Part shown: one piece after another, positions 47,101 to 58,289 of the stretch
Layout of the letters: every line of letters starts with the position of its first letter
How positions within the stretch are numbered: the stretch's first letter is position 1
Notes under the pieces: model-generated
What the model was told of the DNA's origin: nothing
Seen by the model: the letters and a program-made list of their open reading frames with translations, nothing else
Databases searched by the model: none
Program-made: the position numbers and the translations under genes
Assembly: GCA_002104905.1 (NCBI GenBank)
Contig: MCFE01000085.1
Span: 114,076-178,075 of the forward strand
DNA length: 64,000 nucleotides
Direction of reading: 5' to 3'
Source: Basidiobolus meristosporus CBS 931.73
Lineage: Eukaryota > Basidiobolomycota > Basidiobolomycetes > Basidiobolales > Basidiobolaceae

Positions 47101-49600
47101 TGAACTAACGTGATGGCTATGGGATGTAGATGCTTTAGCAATATGGTGCTCGATAGAAAAAGCTACAAAGACGAAGGCCAAACCGGGGGCGTCACTAGAT
47201 ACAAGTACAGATTTTGGAGGGATGTCAGTGAAGAGGAGATTGAAGGAAATCCAGAGAAATCGTTGCTTAATTCACAAATCAACGTGGGCGACCCTGTGGT
47301 CATTTCCTCGGAGTTTGGCCATTATGCATTGGCAGTAGGGTTTGTCATCGAGCTTAGGCCCAAAAGTCTCAGCGTTTCTCTCGACCGCCAATTACACGGG
47401 ATTCCTGCGAGATTAGAGAATTTCGACGAAATCAAGAATCAAGATTTCAGAGGGATTACCGAGATTGAGAGCAAAACGCAGTACTCGGCCAAGCTCAAGA
47501 AATTCGAAACCACCAGTACAGCCAAACGGCCGCTAAGTGAAACATCAAGGTTGCTTGGTGAAGAGCAGATTACCTACAGAATCGATAAAGATGAGCTGAC
47601 TGCCGGTATGGGCCTTGTGCGAAACAACCTCGTGAAATTGATCTCCTTGGAAGGCGAAGAAAAGCGAAGACTGATTGTTGATCTTGAGCCACCGGTTTTC
47701 CACCCGGTCGATGCTCACATTCGGGAAACCTTTGGTCACGAGTTGAATCTTGATCAGAGAAAGGCTTTGGAGAAGGCTATATCTGGTAATGGCATGTCGC
47801 CTCGCTCAAACGCTCAGCAAACTAACCTCAATTTATGTCGGTCAATAGCTAGGGACTATGCCTTGATATTGGGAATGCCAGGAACTGGCAAAACCACCAC
47901 CATCTCATACATCGTCAAAGCACTCATCTCTATGCAAAAGACGGTCCTTTTAGTGTCTTACACTCATACCGCGGTAGACAACATATTGCTCAAGATTAAG
48001 CACGAAAAGATCGACATGTTACGCCTAGGCAACCGAGACAAGGTAAGTCTCGGCGAAGCGCGCTGTAAACGTAGCGAGAGTACTGACCAAAGCCGAATTC
48101 CTAGATCCACCCAGAGATTTTGGAATTCACACCTGACCTGTCGAAGCTAACTAGTGTAAAGGAATTGGAGGACTTTTATGCAAGCAAAAACGTGGTGGCT
48201 ACAACTTGCCTAGGAATCGGACAGTATGTGTATACGTTGTTAGTTTCCTCCTGGGATCCACATCAAAGTGTTCTAATGAATTTGTGTGAACTTAGCACTC
48301 TTTTTACCAAACGTCGATTCGACTACTGCATCGTAGATGAGGCTTCTCAGATCACTTTGCCGGTATGCATTGGACCGTTGAGATTTGCAAACACGTTTAT
48401 CTTGGTGGGAGATCATTACCAGCTGCCTCCTCTGGTCCGTAACGCTGAGGCGAAGCAGGATGGCCTGACCATATCTTTGTTTAAGCTTCTATCCGAAACA
48501 CACCCAGAATCGGTCGTTTCATTAGAGCATCAATATAGAATGAACAAGGAGATCATGACCCTTTCCAACGCACTAATATACAACTACAAGCTGCGATGCG
48601 GCACGCCTAATGTAGCAACGTGGACGCTTGAGGTGCCGAACGAAGAAAATTTAAAAGAGCTGCATGATAGTAACAGCCAGAGCTGGAATGGAGAGGGCTC
48701 GTGTTCCAAGCATTGCTGGCTAAGAAAACTGATAATTCCGGAGTAATTGGGCTGAATCCTGTGTTATTACATTCTGCTCATGGTTAACCAGTATTCTTGC
48801 TCTTGTAGGTCTAGAGTATTGTTCGTCGATACTGACGAAGTCCCGGCGCCTGATTCACGACCAGGGGAGCTCATTCAAAATGACATTGAAGCACGGTTGA
48901 TCCACCACGTAAGTCTCACTGGTACAGAGCATCTGGATCATCCCGATTAAATCTTGTTGAAGTTTGTTGAAGCATTGACCATATGTGGCGTACCGGAATC
49001 TGCTATTGGAATCATCTCGCCTTATCGATCCCAGTTGAAAATTATCTCACATCTGCTGCAATTGCACTCGAACGTCGAAATTCATACGATCGATAAGTAT
49101 CAAGGCAGAGATAAAGACTGCATCCTCATCTCGATGGTCCGCTCCAATCCATCCCAGAATGTAAGTGGCGCGATCCGTATTGTTGGTAAGGCTGAGTCGT
49201 GTACTGACATTGATGCATTAGGTGGGGGAGTTACTACGTGACTGGAGACGTATCAATGTCGCGTTTACCAGGGCTAGGAAGAAATTGATCATCTTTGGAT
49301 CCCTGTCTACTTTACGTGGAACGCACCTTTTCGATGAGTTTTTGAACCTAATGGAGACTCATAACTGGGTAAGAACGACATGATCCACGCAATGGCCAAG
49401 AAACCCGCACTAACCCGCATTTACCCCATTAGGTCTATCATCTGCCTAAAGATGCGCATAAACATCATTCTGTAAATACACCTCCTATAGATGAATCCTC
49501 ACAGCTCAACACACCTTCTAAGCGTCGAAGAATCGTCAGTGTTGCCAATGCTGTGCTTAAGAAGTCTCATGTCCTAAAGGATCTGATCAATGACATTTGA
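44120..49600 (+). CDS. DNA2: DNA replication helicase/nuclease DNA2
   Basis: Trims long Okazaki flaps and resects double-strand breaks. About 1,500 residues, many introns. Exon 1 (44120-44164) encodes [15 protein letters not shown]; exon 2 starts at 44242 with [19 protein letters not shown], a PIP-box-like start. A low-complexity N-terminal region follows to about 45560. The nuclease domain contains the first Fe-S cysteine ([13 protein letters not shown], 45930), the catalytic [11 protein letters not shown] (46470) and the cysteine cluster [10 protein letters not shown] (46770-46800). The SF1 helicase has Walker [11 protein letters not shown] (47874), VDEASQI (48335), GDHYQLPPL (48410), [31 protein letters not shown] (49090) and [16 protein letters not shown] (49255). 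An apparent frame break at 48743 is an intron (GTAATT...TTGTAG) joining LRKLIIPE to SRVLFVDTD. Stop TGA 49598-49600. Confidence 0.94.
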
Positions 49601-49975
49601 TAGAGCACGTGCACCTTTTCTGCATAATCTTTTGTACTATATATTAAAATAAATCAGCCTAATACTAGCCATTATTGGTGGTGGTTATGGAGAATGCTTG
49701 TATCAACAGCATCGGAACTAGATTAATAATTATTCTCGGTACTTGATTTGGAATCTAGTACTCAAGAGCCAATGGGTTGGATGAATAATGGAGCTTGGGC
49801 TGGCTCGGCAGATATCTTTGGAAATTGCCGGTGATCCGATTGATTCCAGCTGTTCCGTAATTCCAGAACCCCAAACTACCAAGCGTCTTTTTTGCTGCGT
49901 TTTTTTTCTATTAATTGTTATTTCATCCGGCCATAATCTTGGATCAATACTTGACCTGTCCGCTCTACAATTGCC
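49601..49975. other. Intergenic between DNA2 and the MBOAT gene
   Basis: AT-rich 375-bp spacer with an AATAAA at about 49648 (DNA2 polyadenylation candidate) and a poly-T run near 49900 before the next start. No gene seen. Confidence 0.45.
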
Positions 49976-51481
49976 ATGGAGAGTTTGAGCGTTGCATTAG
50001 GTGTTCCGCTACCTACTTTGAAGCTTCTTGGGACTATTGTTCTTGCTTACCCGGTCGCGTTCCTTTATCGCTTCCTCTTTCTCCATCCTATTAACTCGCC
50101 CAAGGCTGAATCTCAGCGTAACCTGTATATAGTTCTCACCGGCCTGGGCTTATCTTTATTTTTCTCTGGCAGAGATATTATTCATTCATTCATAACCATC
50201 TCCGTCACCTGGGGTACCTGCTATGTGTTCAATAGACAAAGAGGAGTTGCCGTTATCCTTTGCTTTTTGTTCAACTTGGGCTATTTACTTGGCGGATATT
50301 ACTCAAACTCCCTGGAGGTGTATGACATTACCTGGACAATGCCACAATGTATCCTTTGCCTACGAATGATTGGCATGGCTTGGGATTTCTATGATGGCCG
50401 TCAAGTACATAAAGAACGTATAACCAGTGTTACCGAATCAAACAAGAGCCAGGCTGAATCTGAGGCCAAGCCCGCTGTCCAAGTCACTAGACCTCCCTCG
50501 AAGGCACCAGTCTCCTTCACAAACACCGCCCTGGTAACTCTGCCCTCCTTCCTCGAGGTCTTGGGATATTCTTATTTCTTTGGCGCTTTCCTTATCGGGC
50601 CCCAATTCTCGTTCACATTGTACAAACGCTTTATAAACCTTGAGCATCTACCAAAGAATGGCCACTTCATCCCACATGGCTCCTACACTCGTGCGCTTCG
50701 TTGTTTGGCCGTTGGCGCTTTCTACCTTGCCATTCAACAACTCATTGGTGCACACTACCCAGTTTCTTACATGACCACCGAGGAGTTTGGAGAGCTTTCG
50801 TTCCTTCGACGATTCATTTACATGTGGATTTCTGGAAAGTTCGTATTGAACAAATATCTCGGGGTGTGGACCTTGAACGAAGGATCAGGGGCTTTGTGTG
50901 GAATCTCTTTCAACGAGTACACTGCTACCGGAACCCCTCGTTGGGATGGACTCGCTAACGTTGATTTGTTCAAGTATGAGACGGCCACTTCCCTTTCGAA
51001 CATCATTGCCTCTTTCAACATGAACACCAACAATTGGAGCAAGCTGTATATCTTCAAGCGAATGAGATTCATGGGAAATAAGCACATTTCCACCTTCGCC
51101 ACCCTCTTCTTCCTTGCCATCTGGCACGGGGTTCATATTGGCTATTTTGTATGTTTTGCTACTGAATTCATCGATATGATGGCCGAGCAAGCTGGTTCAC
51201 GCATCATGGCCCCCTATGTCAATTGGATGTATACTACCGACGAGAAATCCGCCAAGGTTTGGGCATATCGTAAGGCTCACCAGCTGTTCACCTGGTTCCT
51301 GACCACCACCGCCCTGTACTACGCGATCATTCCCTTCGAGTTGTTGCAGCTCAAGGCATCCTTAGTTGCCTGGAAGCAGCTGTATTTCTTCGGAACCATT
51401 GCCGTTTTAGGGCTCATTGTGTTCGACATGGTTCGTGCTCAACTTACCCCCAAGAAACGCAGGGCTCAGAAAATGGAATAA
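49976..51481 (+). CDS. Lysophospholipid acyltransferase, MBOAT family (ALE1-like)
   Basis: Integral ER membrane enzyme that re-acylates lysophospholipids. An intronless frame of 501 residues, typical for fungal Ale1/LPCAT3-type proteins. ATG 49976 leads to a hydrophobic N-terminus (LKLLGTIVLAYPVAFLYRFL) and about ten membrane segments. Family marks: LCLRMIGMAWDFYDGRQV, SYFFGAFLIGPQFSFTLYKR, the conserved Asn region NTNNWSKLYIFKRMRFMGNK and the catalytic-histidine block FATLFFLAIWHGVHIGYFVC near 51090-51150. The C-terminus is lysine-rich (PKKRRAQKME), a possible ER-retention signal. Confidence 0.93.
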   Translation: MESLSVALGVPLPTLKLLGTIVLAYPVAFLYRFLFLHPINSPKAESQRNLYIVLTGLGLSLFFSGRDIIHSFITISVTWGTCYVFNRQRGVAVILCFLFNLGYLLGGYYSNSLEVYDITWTMPQCILCLRMIGMAWDFYDGRQVHKERITSVTESNKSQAESEAKPAVQVTRPPSKAPVSFTNTALVTLPSFLEVLGYSYFFGAFLIGPQFSFTLYKRFINLEHLPKNGHFIPHGSYTRALRCLAVGAFYLAIQQLIGAHYPVSYMTTEEFGELSFLRRFIYMWISGKFVLNKYLGVWTLNEGSGALCGISFNEYTATGTPRWDGLANVDLFKYETATSLSNIIASFNMNTNNWSKLYIFKRMRFMGNKHISTFATLFFLAIWHGVHIGYFVCFATEFIDMMAEQAGSRIMAPYVNWMYTTDEKSAKVWAYRKAHQLFTWFLTTTALYYAIIPFELLQLKASLVAWKQLYFFGTIAVLGLIVFDMVRAQLTPKKRRAQKME

Positions 51482-51610
51482 ACCAGACAACCATTGAATT
51501 ATTAATATGGATTTATCTAATTTTAAGAACGAGTTTCAGTTATTGGGATCTATATAGATTACATAAGGATGGGCGATGTGTGGATGAAACGTCAAGTATT
51601 GGGAGCAGAA

Positions 51611-54138
51611 TTAAGCTTCGATCATCATTCCTTGATCATCTTGATCTCTGTAGAGCTCGGTATTCCATTTACTGAACACACGCTTGTAGAGATACATGCA
51701 AACGGTGTCGTGTTGTTTCAGTGCACCGTCGAACATGCACTTCATGTAGCCATGAGTACCCAAAGACTCCTTGATGTGACCAGTGCGTCCATACTTGGTG
51801 GTAAGCTGAATGGGCTTGAACCAGTGGACATCCTCAGGATTGAGGAACATGTAGCGAATGACTGCACTACGCTTGTGGACCTTGAAGGGATAGCCAGTGA
51901 GAATGATTCTCTTGGCAATGATACGGGTTGGGTCGGAGTTGAAGAAGGATCCAGTAGCAACGATGACTGGGTCAGCTCCGGGTTGTTCCTTGTAGAAGAT
52001 GGCTGGAACATTACCGAACTGAATCGGTCCATAAAGGGTGGCCACCGATGTAAGGTCTTGCTGCAAGTAACGCTCAAACTTGTGGACGTTATTGGTGCCT
52101 TTGGTGGTGTGTTGCGAATACACTGGCTGAACCTTGAATCGACGGAAGCCAAGATGAAGGATCAATGGGTCCTTGGACTTGACAGGCTCTTGATACTCGG
52201 AGTTACGATTGACAATGAAATTCAACACCGACATCTTGTGCTCGTACTGGAGAAGTCCGAAAGCTACGTTGACTCGCGAGGCGTCGTAGGTCTCGATGAA
52301 TTCCTTGGGTACATTGCTCAAGTGAATGGTGATATAGCTACCGGGTTGGACAGCGCCGGTGATGGCTTGGCCTAGAACGCGAACCTTGGTTCTGGGATAG
52401 TTCTCGAATTGGAAGATTCGGGAGTAGTCAGCAGGAAGGTTCTCATAGGGGTCCCAAGGGGAAGTACGAATACTAAGCATTCCACGGTATCTTTGGAATC
52501 TGGTTCTGGCGGCAACGTCAAGTGGGGTGTCCACCTCATCAGGGAACTCGAGGTCATCCTTGGATTCCTTTTGACGTTGGATGTATTCCTGGAAGCTGCG
52601 CTCTTCCTCTTCCGCATCAATCTCGCTGTTGTCGTCCTCATCCTCGCCACCATCAGTCTCATTGGCAACATCCTCGTATTCTTCCTTGTCGCTGTCAACG
52701 TACTCGGTACCCACCATGTTACTGTCCTCCCCATCATCACTGTATTCATCCTCTGATCCGGAGTCTACAATCCAGGCAGCCTGGTATGAGGATGTACCCT
52801 TGGGCACACGTTTGGTGGGTTTCGCCTCGGCCTCGCGTTCGCTTTCCATCATTTTGATGCGCTCTTCCGCTTCGGCGAGTTCTTCTTCTGTGGGCCAGGT
52901 CTGTTCACCAGCCATTGGGTCAGGGTCCATCTCGGAAATCAAATCATCTTGGTGCTCGTCAGGCAAGTCGAGGATACCCGAGTCAACTGGGGTGTCCATC
53001 GAGTCCACCGACATAGAGTCCTGATGGGAAGAGCTATTAGGTCTTTTGGCGGCTACGATCTGTTTGATCTGGAAGTCGCCATAGTTTTGCAAGTGAACCA
53101 AGCGGTTTGCTGAGAATGGAGCTCCCCTAGCAAAGCCAGTGATTTGGAGGGTGCCAACAGTTTCGTCATCAGAATTACTTTCGAAGGTAGCTTGGTCAAT
53201 TAGCATGTATGGGTGGGGTTCGCGCCAGCTGATTGATTTAGGATGTTGTGCGGAGAGCAAACGGAGGAGTGTTTGGGCCTCGGGTGCATTGTCTACGGGG
53301 TGGACCTTTTCCATCTCGGGGAAGAAGTGATTCATAAAACTAAGGAGACTCCTCTTGACATCATTTTGCTTCTTGACTGGAACTTCCTCGAGTTTTTGGC
53401 AGGTGGCGATGACCGATGGCGATCCTTGTGCTTGAATGGAGCTAAGGCAAAGTAATCCGAATTGATCCACCTCAACTTCAGAGGACAATACGAAGAGCAC
53501 ATAATCTGCAACCTTGGTGGCATTCAAGATGTCTGTGAGATTGCGCTTCAATTGCATGAATTGGAAAGTTTGCTTGAATCGCTCACAACTGTGGAAAATT
53601 GGTTATTCCCATGAATCGGTACTAGTCCGCTAATTCTACTTACACTAAGCTAACAGTTCCAGTGGAGGAAGGGACCTCTTTTTCGCTAGCGGTAAAAAGG
53701 TTGGCGACTACCGAGGAGGCTTCAACATCAGGTGCAAGAGGAATTACAGCCTAAAAGATTGGCCGTTAATATCCGCTAGGTGTTTTATCCCTTTAACTAG
53801 AGAACTTACCACAATCTTGGGTGCCCCATTTCTACCGTTGAAAATTCGATTGGCTTGAGTTAAGGCTGCACGTTTCTTCTGCTGCAAAAGTTTGGCAGTA
53901 TTCTTGCGGTCGGCCTTCTTGGTGATGTTTTTAGCAGAATGTTTAACACCCTGGCGGTTGACTTTGCCTTTAGAGAACAGAGGTTTTAGACTTGAAGCAG
54001 CCTAGCAAACTTGAAAAATAAAGACCGCATACCTTTAGCTTGGTCTTTCAAAGACCCCTTTGAAGAGTGTCTTGACTTGAAGGGTTTGTTTTTTTGTTTG
54101 AGCGTTGCTCGATGATGGAAAGAAGCTTCCTGTGGCAT
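51611..54138 (-). CDS. TSR1: TSR1, pre-40S ribosome assembly factor
   Basis: Translation-GTPase-like protein of the Bms1/Tsr1 family, needed for cytoplasmic 40S maturation. About 780 residues. ATG 54138 opens MPQEASFHHRATLKQKNKPF, a basic N-terminus continued as VNRQGVKHSAKNITKKADRK in exon 2. Next comes the GTPase-like part (APKIVAVIPLAPDVEASSVV, ATKVADYVLFVLSSEVEVDQ). A 648-codon last exon begins near 53560. It contains a long acidic stretch (about 52580-52780, D/E-rich) and then the conserved Bms1/Tsr1 C-terminal domain: DEVDTPLDVAARTRFQRYRG, FQRYRGMLSIRTSPWDPYEN, LILHLGFRRFKVQPVYSQ and YPFKVHKRSAVIRYMFLNPE. P-loop residues are not preserved, as known for Tsr1. Confidence 0.95.
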
Positions 54139-54556
54139 TTCTCAAGAATAGTCTGACGCGGAGACTGAAAAGAAAAGTAGCTTCAAGAAACCCTGTAGTC
54201 CTCACTTAGGCCAGGTTTTTTTCGCATTTCGTGGAAATTTGGTTTTTTTTCTTTTTGTTACACTCTGCCATTCCCGACTAGTATATCCCGGAAGAGTTTG
54301 TACCTCATATCTCGAATAGGGATCGTAAGTTTGATAATAATTCGCATAACAAATCACCAACATTAGACAAAATTAGTTTCCAAGCTATGTATGGTTAACC
54401 ATTAGGGGTACTATTACTAACCAATCTTCTACATAAGTCCTGGCACAAACCTTATAGAATACACAGGATTTGGCCGAGAAAACATAGAGTTAAAGTAATG
54501 ATTAGCGAGGTTTATTACGTTTGGTTAATGTTAAGTCATTACAATTGATAGTGTTA
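54139..54556. other. TSR1 promoter / guanine deaminase 3' flank
   Basis: A 418-bp spacer with a T-rich block at 54226-54260. No gene seen. Confidence 0.4.
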
Positions 54557-55810
54557 TTAGATACGATGGATGGTCTTGCCATCTACAAATACTTGGACAA
54601 TATTGCGATCATCTCCGTTGTTGATGAACTTCTCGAAGGTGGTCTTGATATCACCATGATCAAACAAATCAATGGGGGATCCGCGGGCAATGGGGTCAAT
54701 GATCAACGCGCCAAATTGCTTTCCAACCATAAAGTTGCCAAGGGTGCTCTTCATGCCTATGACATCGGCACCACCAAGGTAGAAGACCTCAGCCAGTTGG
54801 AGGTACTTGTCCTCGGGATGGTCGAAGCTGCGGGCGATGGCGGAGAAGTAGCCATGACGAATATTGTTGAGGATGGAGGGACTGTAGCCTCCAGAGACAT
54901 CAGTGCCAAGGCCGACCTTCTGGCCCTCGGTCATCATTTGGCGGATCTTGGCGACGCCACTGCGAAGACTCAGGTTGGAGTTGGGACAGTGGGAGATACC
55001 GGCACCTCGCTTCTTCAGCAATTGGGTACACTACATGGGCCATGATCGAGCGATTGGTCAATAGCCCATGGGAGTCGTAGACTGAGGTGTAGTCGGGCTG
55101 GTCGGGGTGGAGCTCCTTGACCCAGGCAATCTCGTCCAGATTTTCATCGAGATGTGACTGAATAGGAACGTTGTACTTGGCAGCTCGCTTGTGCATGATG
55201 GGACAAAGCGAGGGGTAACGATGGGAGTGACACGAGAGTTCTTCTTGCCAAGGACGTACTGGATGAATGCCTCGGTGTCCTTGAGACTCTGAGCAGTGGT
55301 CTCAATGAGGTAATCGGGGGAGTTGCGATCCATGTTAACTTTCCCAACAAAGGCACGCTGGCCCCTAGCTTCCACAATGTCCGTAAGGGCCTTCGAGGCG
55401 TCCAGGTGGATGGTAGCGTAGTAGCTGGCTGCTGTGGTACCGCTTCGGATCACTCGATCCACAACCTTGCCGTATGCATCCTTGGCATAGTTGGTGTTAT
55501 TGAATCGGGCCTCGCGAGGGAATGTGAATGTGTTGAGCCAGTCAAGTAGCTGCAAGTCCATGCCAGAGCCAGTGAACACATACTGGGGAGCATGGATATG
55601 GGTGTCGATCAAGCCTGGTATGAGGAACTTCTGGTTGCCAAGTGGGAACAGGCTGATGCCATGCTTGCTGGCGATTTGTCTAGCCTGGTTCTCATTGACG
55701 TTATTCTCCACTTGTACGATTTTACCACTCTTGTCAACTGCGATAACTCCGTTAGTGACGTGCTCCAGCAAGGTGGCATTGACCGGGTGGACAAAGCTGC
55801 CATAGTACAT
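54557..55810 (-). pseudogene. GUD1: Guanine deaminase with two frame-breaking gaps
   Basis: Guanine to xanthine deaminase of the amidohydrolase family (EC 3.5.4.3). From ATG 55810 (MYYGSFVHPVNATLLEHVTN) the frame is open through PGLIDTHIHAPQYVFTGSGM (zinc HxH) to VTPRFVPSC near 55210. There the frame is lost; homology resumes in another phase with AAKYNVPIQSHLDENLDEI, about nine residues short of the family. A second shift near 55035 lies between NRSIMAHVVYP and LLKKRGAGISHCPNSNLSL, again a few residues short. The third block runs to TFEKFINNGDD and the stop at 54557, with GLGTDVSGGYSPSI holding the zinc Asp. Metal ligands are intact in all three pieces, but no single frame joins them and the gaps leave no room for introns. 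A decayed gene is likeliest; assembly error is the alternative. Confidence 0.8.
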
Positions 55811-56559
55811 TCTGTGCAGAGATGGCACTAATGAGCGCAGTAGAGATGAGGGCTAAGGAAGAAAAGTACATGGTTTGTTTGGCTGCTGATGTGCCAGTTA
55901 GACCTTGCATGAGCTACATTTATATGTACTTGCTGGGCTGGCCAACCTCTCAATTGCTTTTGTCCAATAGTCACGTTGCGTTAAAACGATATACTGTACC
56001 CGATTACTTTTGAGGGCAAAATACTCATACGTTGGACGCTGGATACAATGGATGGTTCTGGCGAATAGCAGCCACCTGGTAATTTGTTTGTACACTAGAG
56101 CCATCCTAGTTAAGCCAGCCAAGAATGTGGGAGTGAATGATGATTAACTGGAAAAGAGACAACCTTGTAGGATTTGGCACTATAAGCGACATAAGCATGT
56201 CTGCTGATAAATCCATCTATATCGGATAATCGATGCCGCCACACGGAGATCTTGGGTTTGGCATAATTGAGAACTTGGACACAACCTGTCAGGATTGATT
56301 AGTTAGCTCGCTCACAAATGCTGGATAAACGTGACCCAATACAATATGACTTTCAATAGAGCGGTTATTCAATACCTCTGGGTGAGTTCACACACCAAGC
56401 TTCAACACCAATCAGTATGTCGCATTTCTATATGACCTAGTTGATACTACCCATCCAAGAACAGTATTGAACGTTCCGAGTAAAGTAACTGATTATATGG
56501 TCATGGTAATATTAAAATACCGGGTAAGAGATGGCTTCCCACCAACCGCTCTGCTTACA
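55811..56559. other. Intergenic between the guanine deaminase relics
   Basis: Separates two tail-out guanine deaminase remnants. Short frames here (around 55822-56013 and 55898-56122) show no motif. I could not trace more of the deaminase into this stretch by eye. Confidence 0.4.
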
Positions 56560-56670
56560 GTGTGCTTTCCTGATTATATCATGTCCACCTTTGAGAAGTT
56601 CATTAACTTTGAAGATGATTGTACTATTATGAAACCATTTACTGATGGCAGGCGCATCCATCACATCTAA
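56560..56670 (+). pseudogene. Inverted C-terminal fragment of a second guanine deaminase copy
   Basis: The plus-strand peptide STFEKFINFEDDCTIMKPFT, then DGRRIHHI and a stop at 56668-56670, aligns with the end of the broken gene at 54557 (TTFEKFINNGDDRNIVQVFV, then DGKTIHRI and a stop). Conservation runs over about 33 residues including the stop position, with many amino-acid changes. It is therefore an old, diverged copy on the opposite strand and not a recent duplicate. Upstream similarity fades within about 20 residues. Confidence 0.75.
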
Positions 56671-56966
56671 ACATCTAGATTACTAGGTGATCAATAATAA
56701 ACCAAGCCATCTTTAACTTAGTGCATAGCTCTCTGTCTATAAAAATGTTGTAAAAATGCTGTCTGAAAGGCTAGATATGTTGTATACTGGCATCATATAA
56801 AGTACTTTGTCAATTGATTCTGAGCAACCACTTGTCTAGGTTTGGGGTATCCTATGGGCTCCTAGCAACAACTATATTCAACTTTCCATGAAACAAATCA
56901 TATTTGGCTTAGTGGTGAGATGAATATTAGCACTTCTGTTGACCACTTATACTGAGGTGTTTATTA

Positions 56967-57326
56967 TAAATGTTGCAACTGTAGTAGAGTTTTGGAGATA
57001 CTGGAAGTGAATGGGAGAACAAGTTGATTATGTGGCTTCACCTAACAATTTATTGAATGTAAAAGTAGTATTTATACTTTTACAAAATATTGGCTAAATA
57101 AGCATGTAGGGTATGCTGAGGCAGGCCCCAAGAATATGCATGCAACATTTGAGACTGTCTGGACAACCTAACAAAAGTTCATGTTCTGGGTACCTGATGG
57201 TTTGGTGAAATATTCTAAGTATTTCATAACAATGAAATTGCTCAGAACTCTCTAATATTTGTAGGTCATAATCTAGATGACTAAGCTAGATTAGTATTTA
57301 GATGCAATCACAAGCTTTTATACCAC
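56967..57326 (-). repeat. 3' LTR of a minus-strand copia-like element
   Basis: On the minus strand this follows the RNase H stop and a G-rich tract, and ends ...GTTGCAACA at 56967. By eye it aligns along its whole length with the LTR at 60085-60433 (around 70% alike), including shared blocks GGTACCCAGAACATG, the TATAAATA region and ATTCAATAAAT. The 5' border near 57326 is approximate because the expected TG is not clear. Confidence 0.75.
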
Positions 57327-57339
57327 TCCCACTCAACTA

Positions 57340-57549
57340 TTAAGTCATATTGACAAGTCCTAATTGTGCTCTGCAATATTCACATTTTTGTCTAGTTAGT
57401 GGCTTGATGAATATGTCTGCAATTATTTCATTAGTAGCAAAGTAAGCTAAGTTAACAAAGTAGTTCTCTATAACTTCAAGTATGAAATGATGTCTAATAT
57501 CTGCATGCTCAGTTTTAGCATGAAGAGTGGAATTCTTCTTAAGGTTCAT
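57340..57549 (-). pseudogene. Copia-type RNase H C-terminus (truncated pol)
   Basis: The peptide LKKNSTLHAKTEHADIRHHF followed by NEIIADIFIKPLTRQKCEYC and LGL matches the last 60 residues of Ty1/copia Pol (family pattern KNPxxHxRTKHIDIRxHFIR ... ADIxTKPL). The stop at 57340 is followed closely by the LTR. Everything upstream of the RNase H end (integrase, reverse transcriptase) is missing. Confidence 0.88.
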
Positions 57550-57559
57550 GGGGGAGTGA

Positions 57560-58226
57560 AGTAGATAAGCTTGAGAGACATAATAATCTTTTATGAAGTG
57601 GGTAAAAGCAGGTGAAGGGGAGTTTTTGATAAGTGAAGTGAATCTTGAGAGCAGAGATTCCTCTAATGAGAAGATCTTGTAAACTGGAGAATCAGGAAAC
57701 TCTTTAAAGGCATGGTCAGTAGGTTCTCAGAAAAACTGGTCTAAGACATTTTGAGAGAATTTTTTAGCAATACTTTTGTCAAGTACTACCTCCAGAGTGT
57801 GATGGTTGATAAATCTCATGTTAACAATCTTGGATGAATTGTAACCTTGTTGCTTGAGATACATCCTATGCTCAGATATGGGAATAAACTCTACATTGGC
57901 AAAGTAGCAGACAGCCCAGTCAGTAGCAGGAGGCAAATCAGAGGTGGTAGGAAACTTTCTTTTAGTCTAAGGAGGAGCAGCACAATGTCTTGAGGAAGCA
58001 GGGACAGACTTTTTGACAGCTTTAGAGTAGGAAGAGTAAGCAAGAGCAGATGATTCTTGGGGAGTCTTGTTGACAGGAAGAGTTGGCACAGGGACAATAG
58101 ATTCTTGCAGATCAGAGAAGGCAGAAAACAGCTTTTGAACTTGTTTCTAGAGTAGAGCATTTTCAGCTTCAACAAGTGCAAGCCTTTCTTCAAGGAAAGA
58201 AATCTGAAGGGAATGGAGTGAAGGCA
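57560..58226 (-). pseudogene. LINE ORF1-like relic with in-frame stops
   Basis: From ATG 58226 the frame reads MPSLHSLQISFLEERLALVE with a heptad-like coiled coil, then a Ser/Pro-rich segment, then WAVCYFANVEFIPISEHRMY and SSKIVNMRFINHHTLEVVLD. The last part resembles the RRM-like domain seen in ORF1 proteins of fungal non-LTR elements. TAG codons interrupt it near 58150 and 57968, and TGA near 57730. It lies directly downstream of the 3' end of the LINE copy at 58290, so it probably belongs to a second, 5' piece of a related element, cut by the copia fragment. Confidence 0.5.
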
Positions 58227-58289
58227 TAAGAAATAAGAAGAAGAGGGTAGGATAGGGTGAGTGGGCAGGAAAATTAGCTAGGAGGGTTA

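Noticed and set aside
48743-48810. Apparent stop and frame break within the DNA2 helicase domain
   Set aside because: A GTAATT...CTTGTAG intron joins LRKLIIPE to SRVLFVDTD in frame.
51569-52375. A 268-codon plus-strand frame opposite TSR1
   Set aside because: No motif of its own; TSR1 on the minus strand is fully conserved there.
54521-55045. A 174-codon plus-strand frame opposite guanine deaminase
   Set aside because: Reverse-strand shadow of the third deaminase block.
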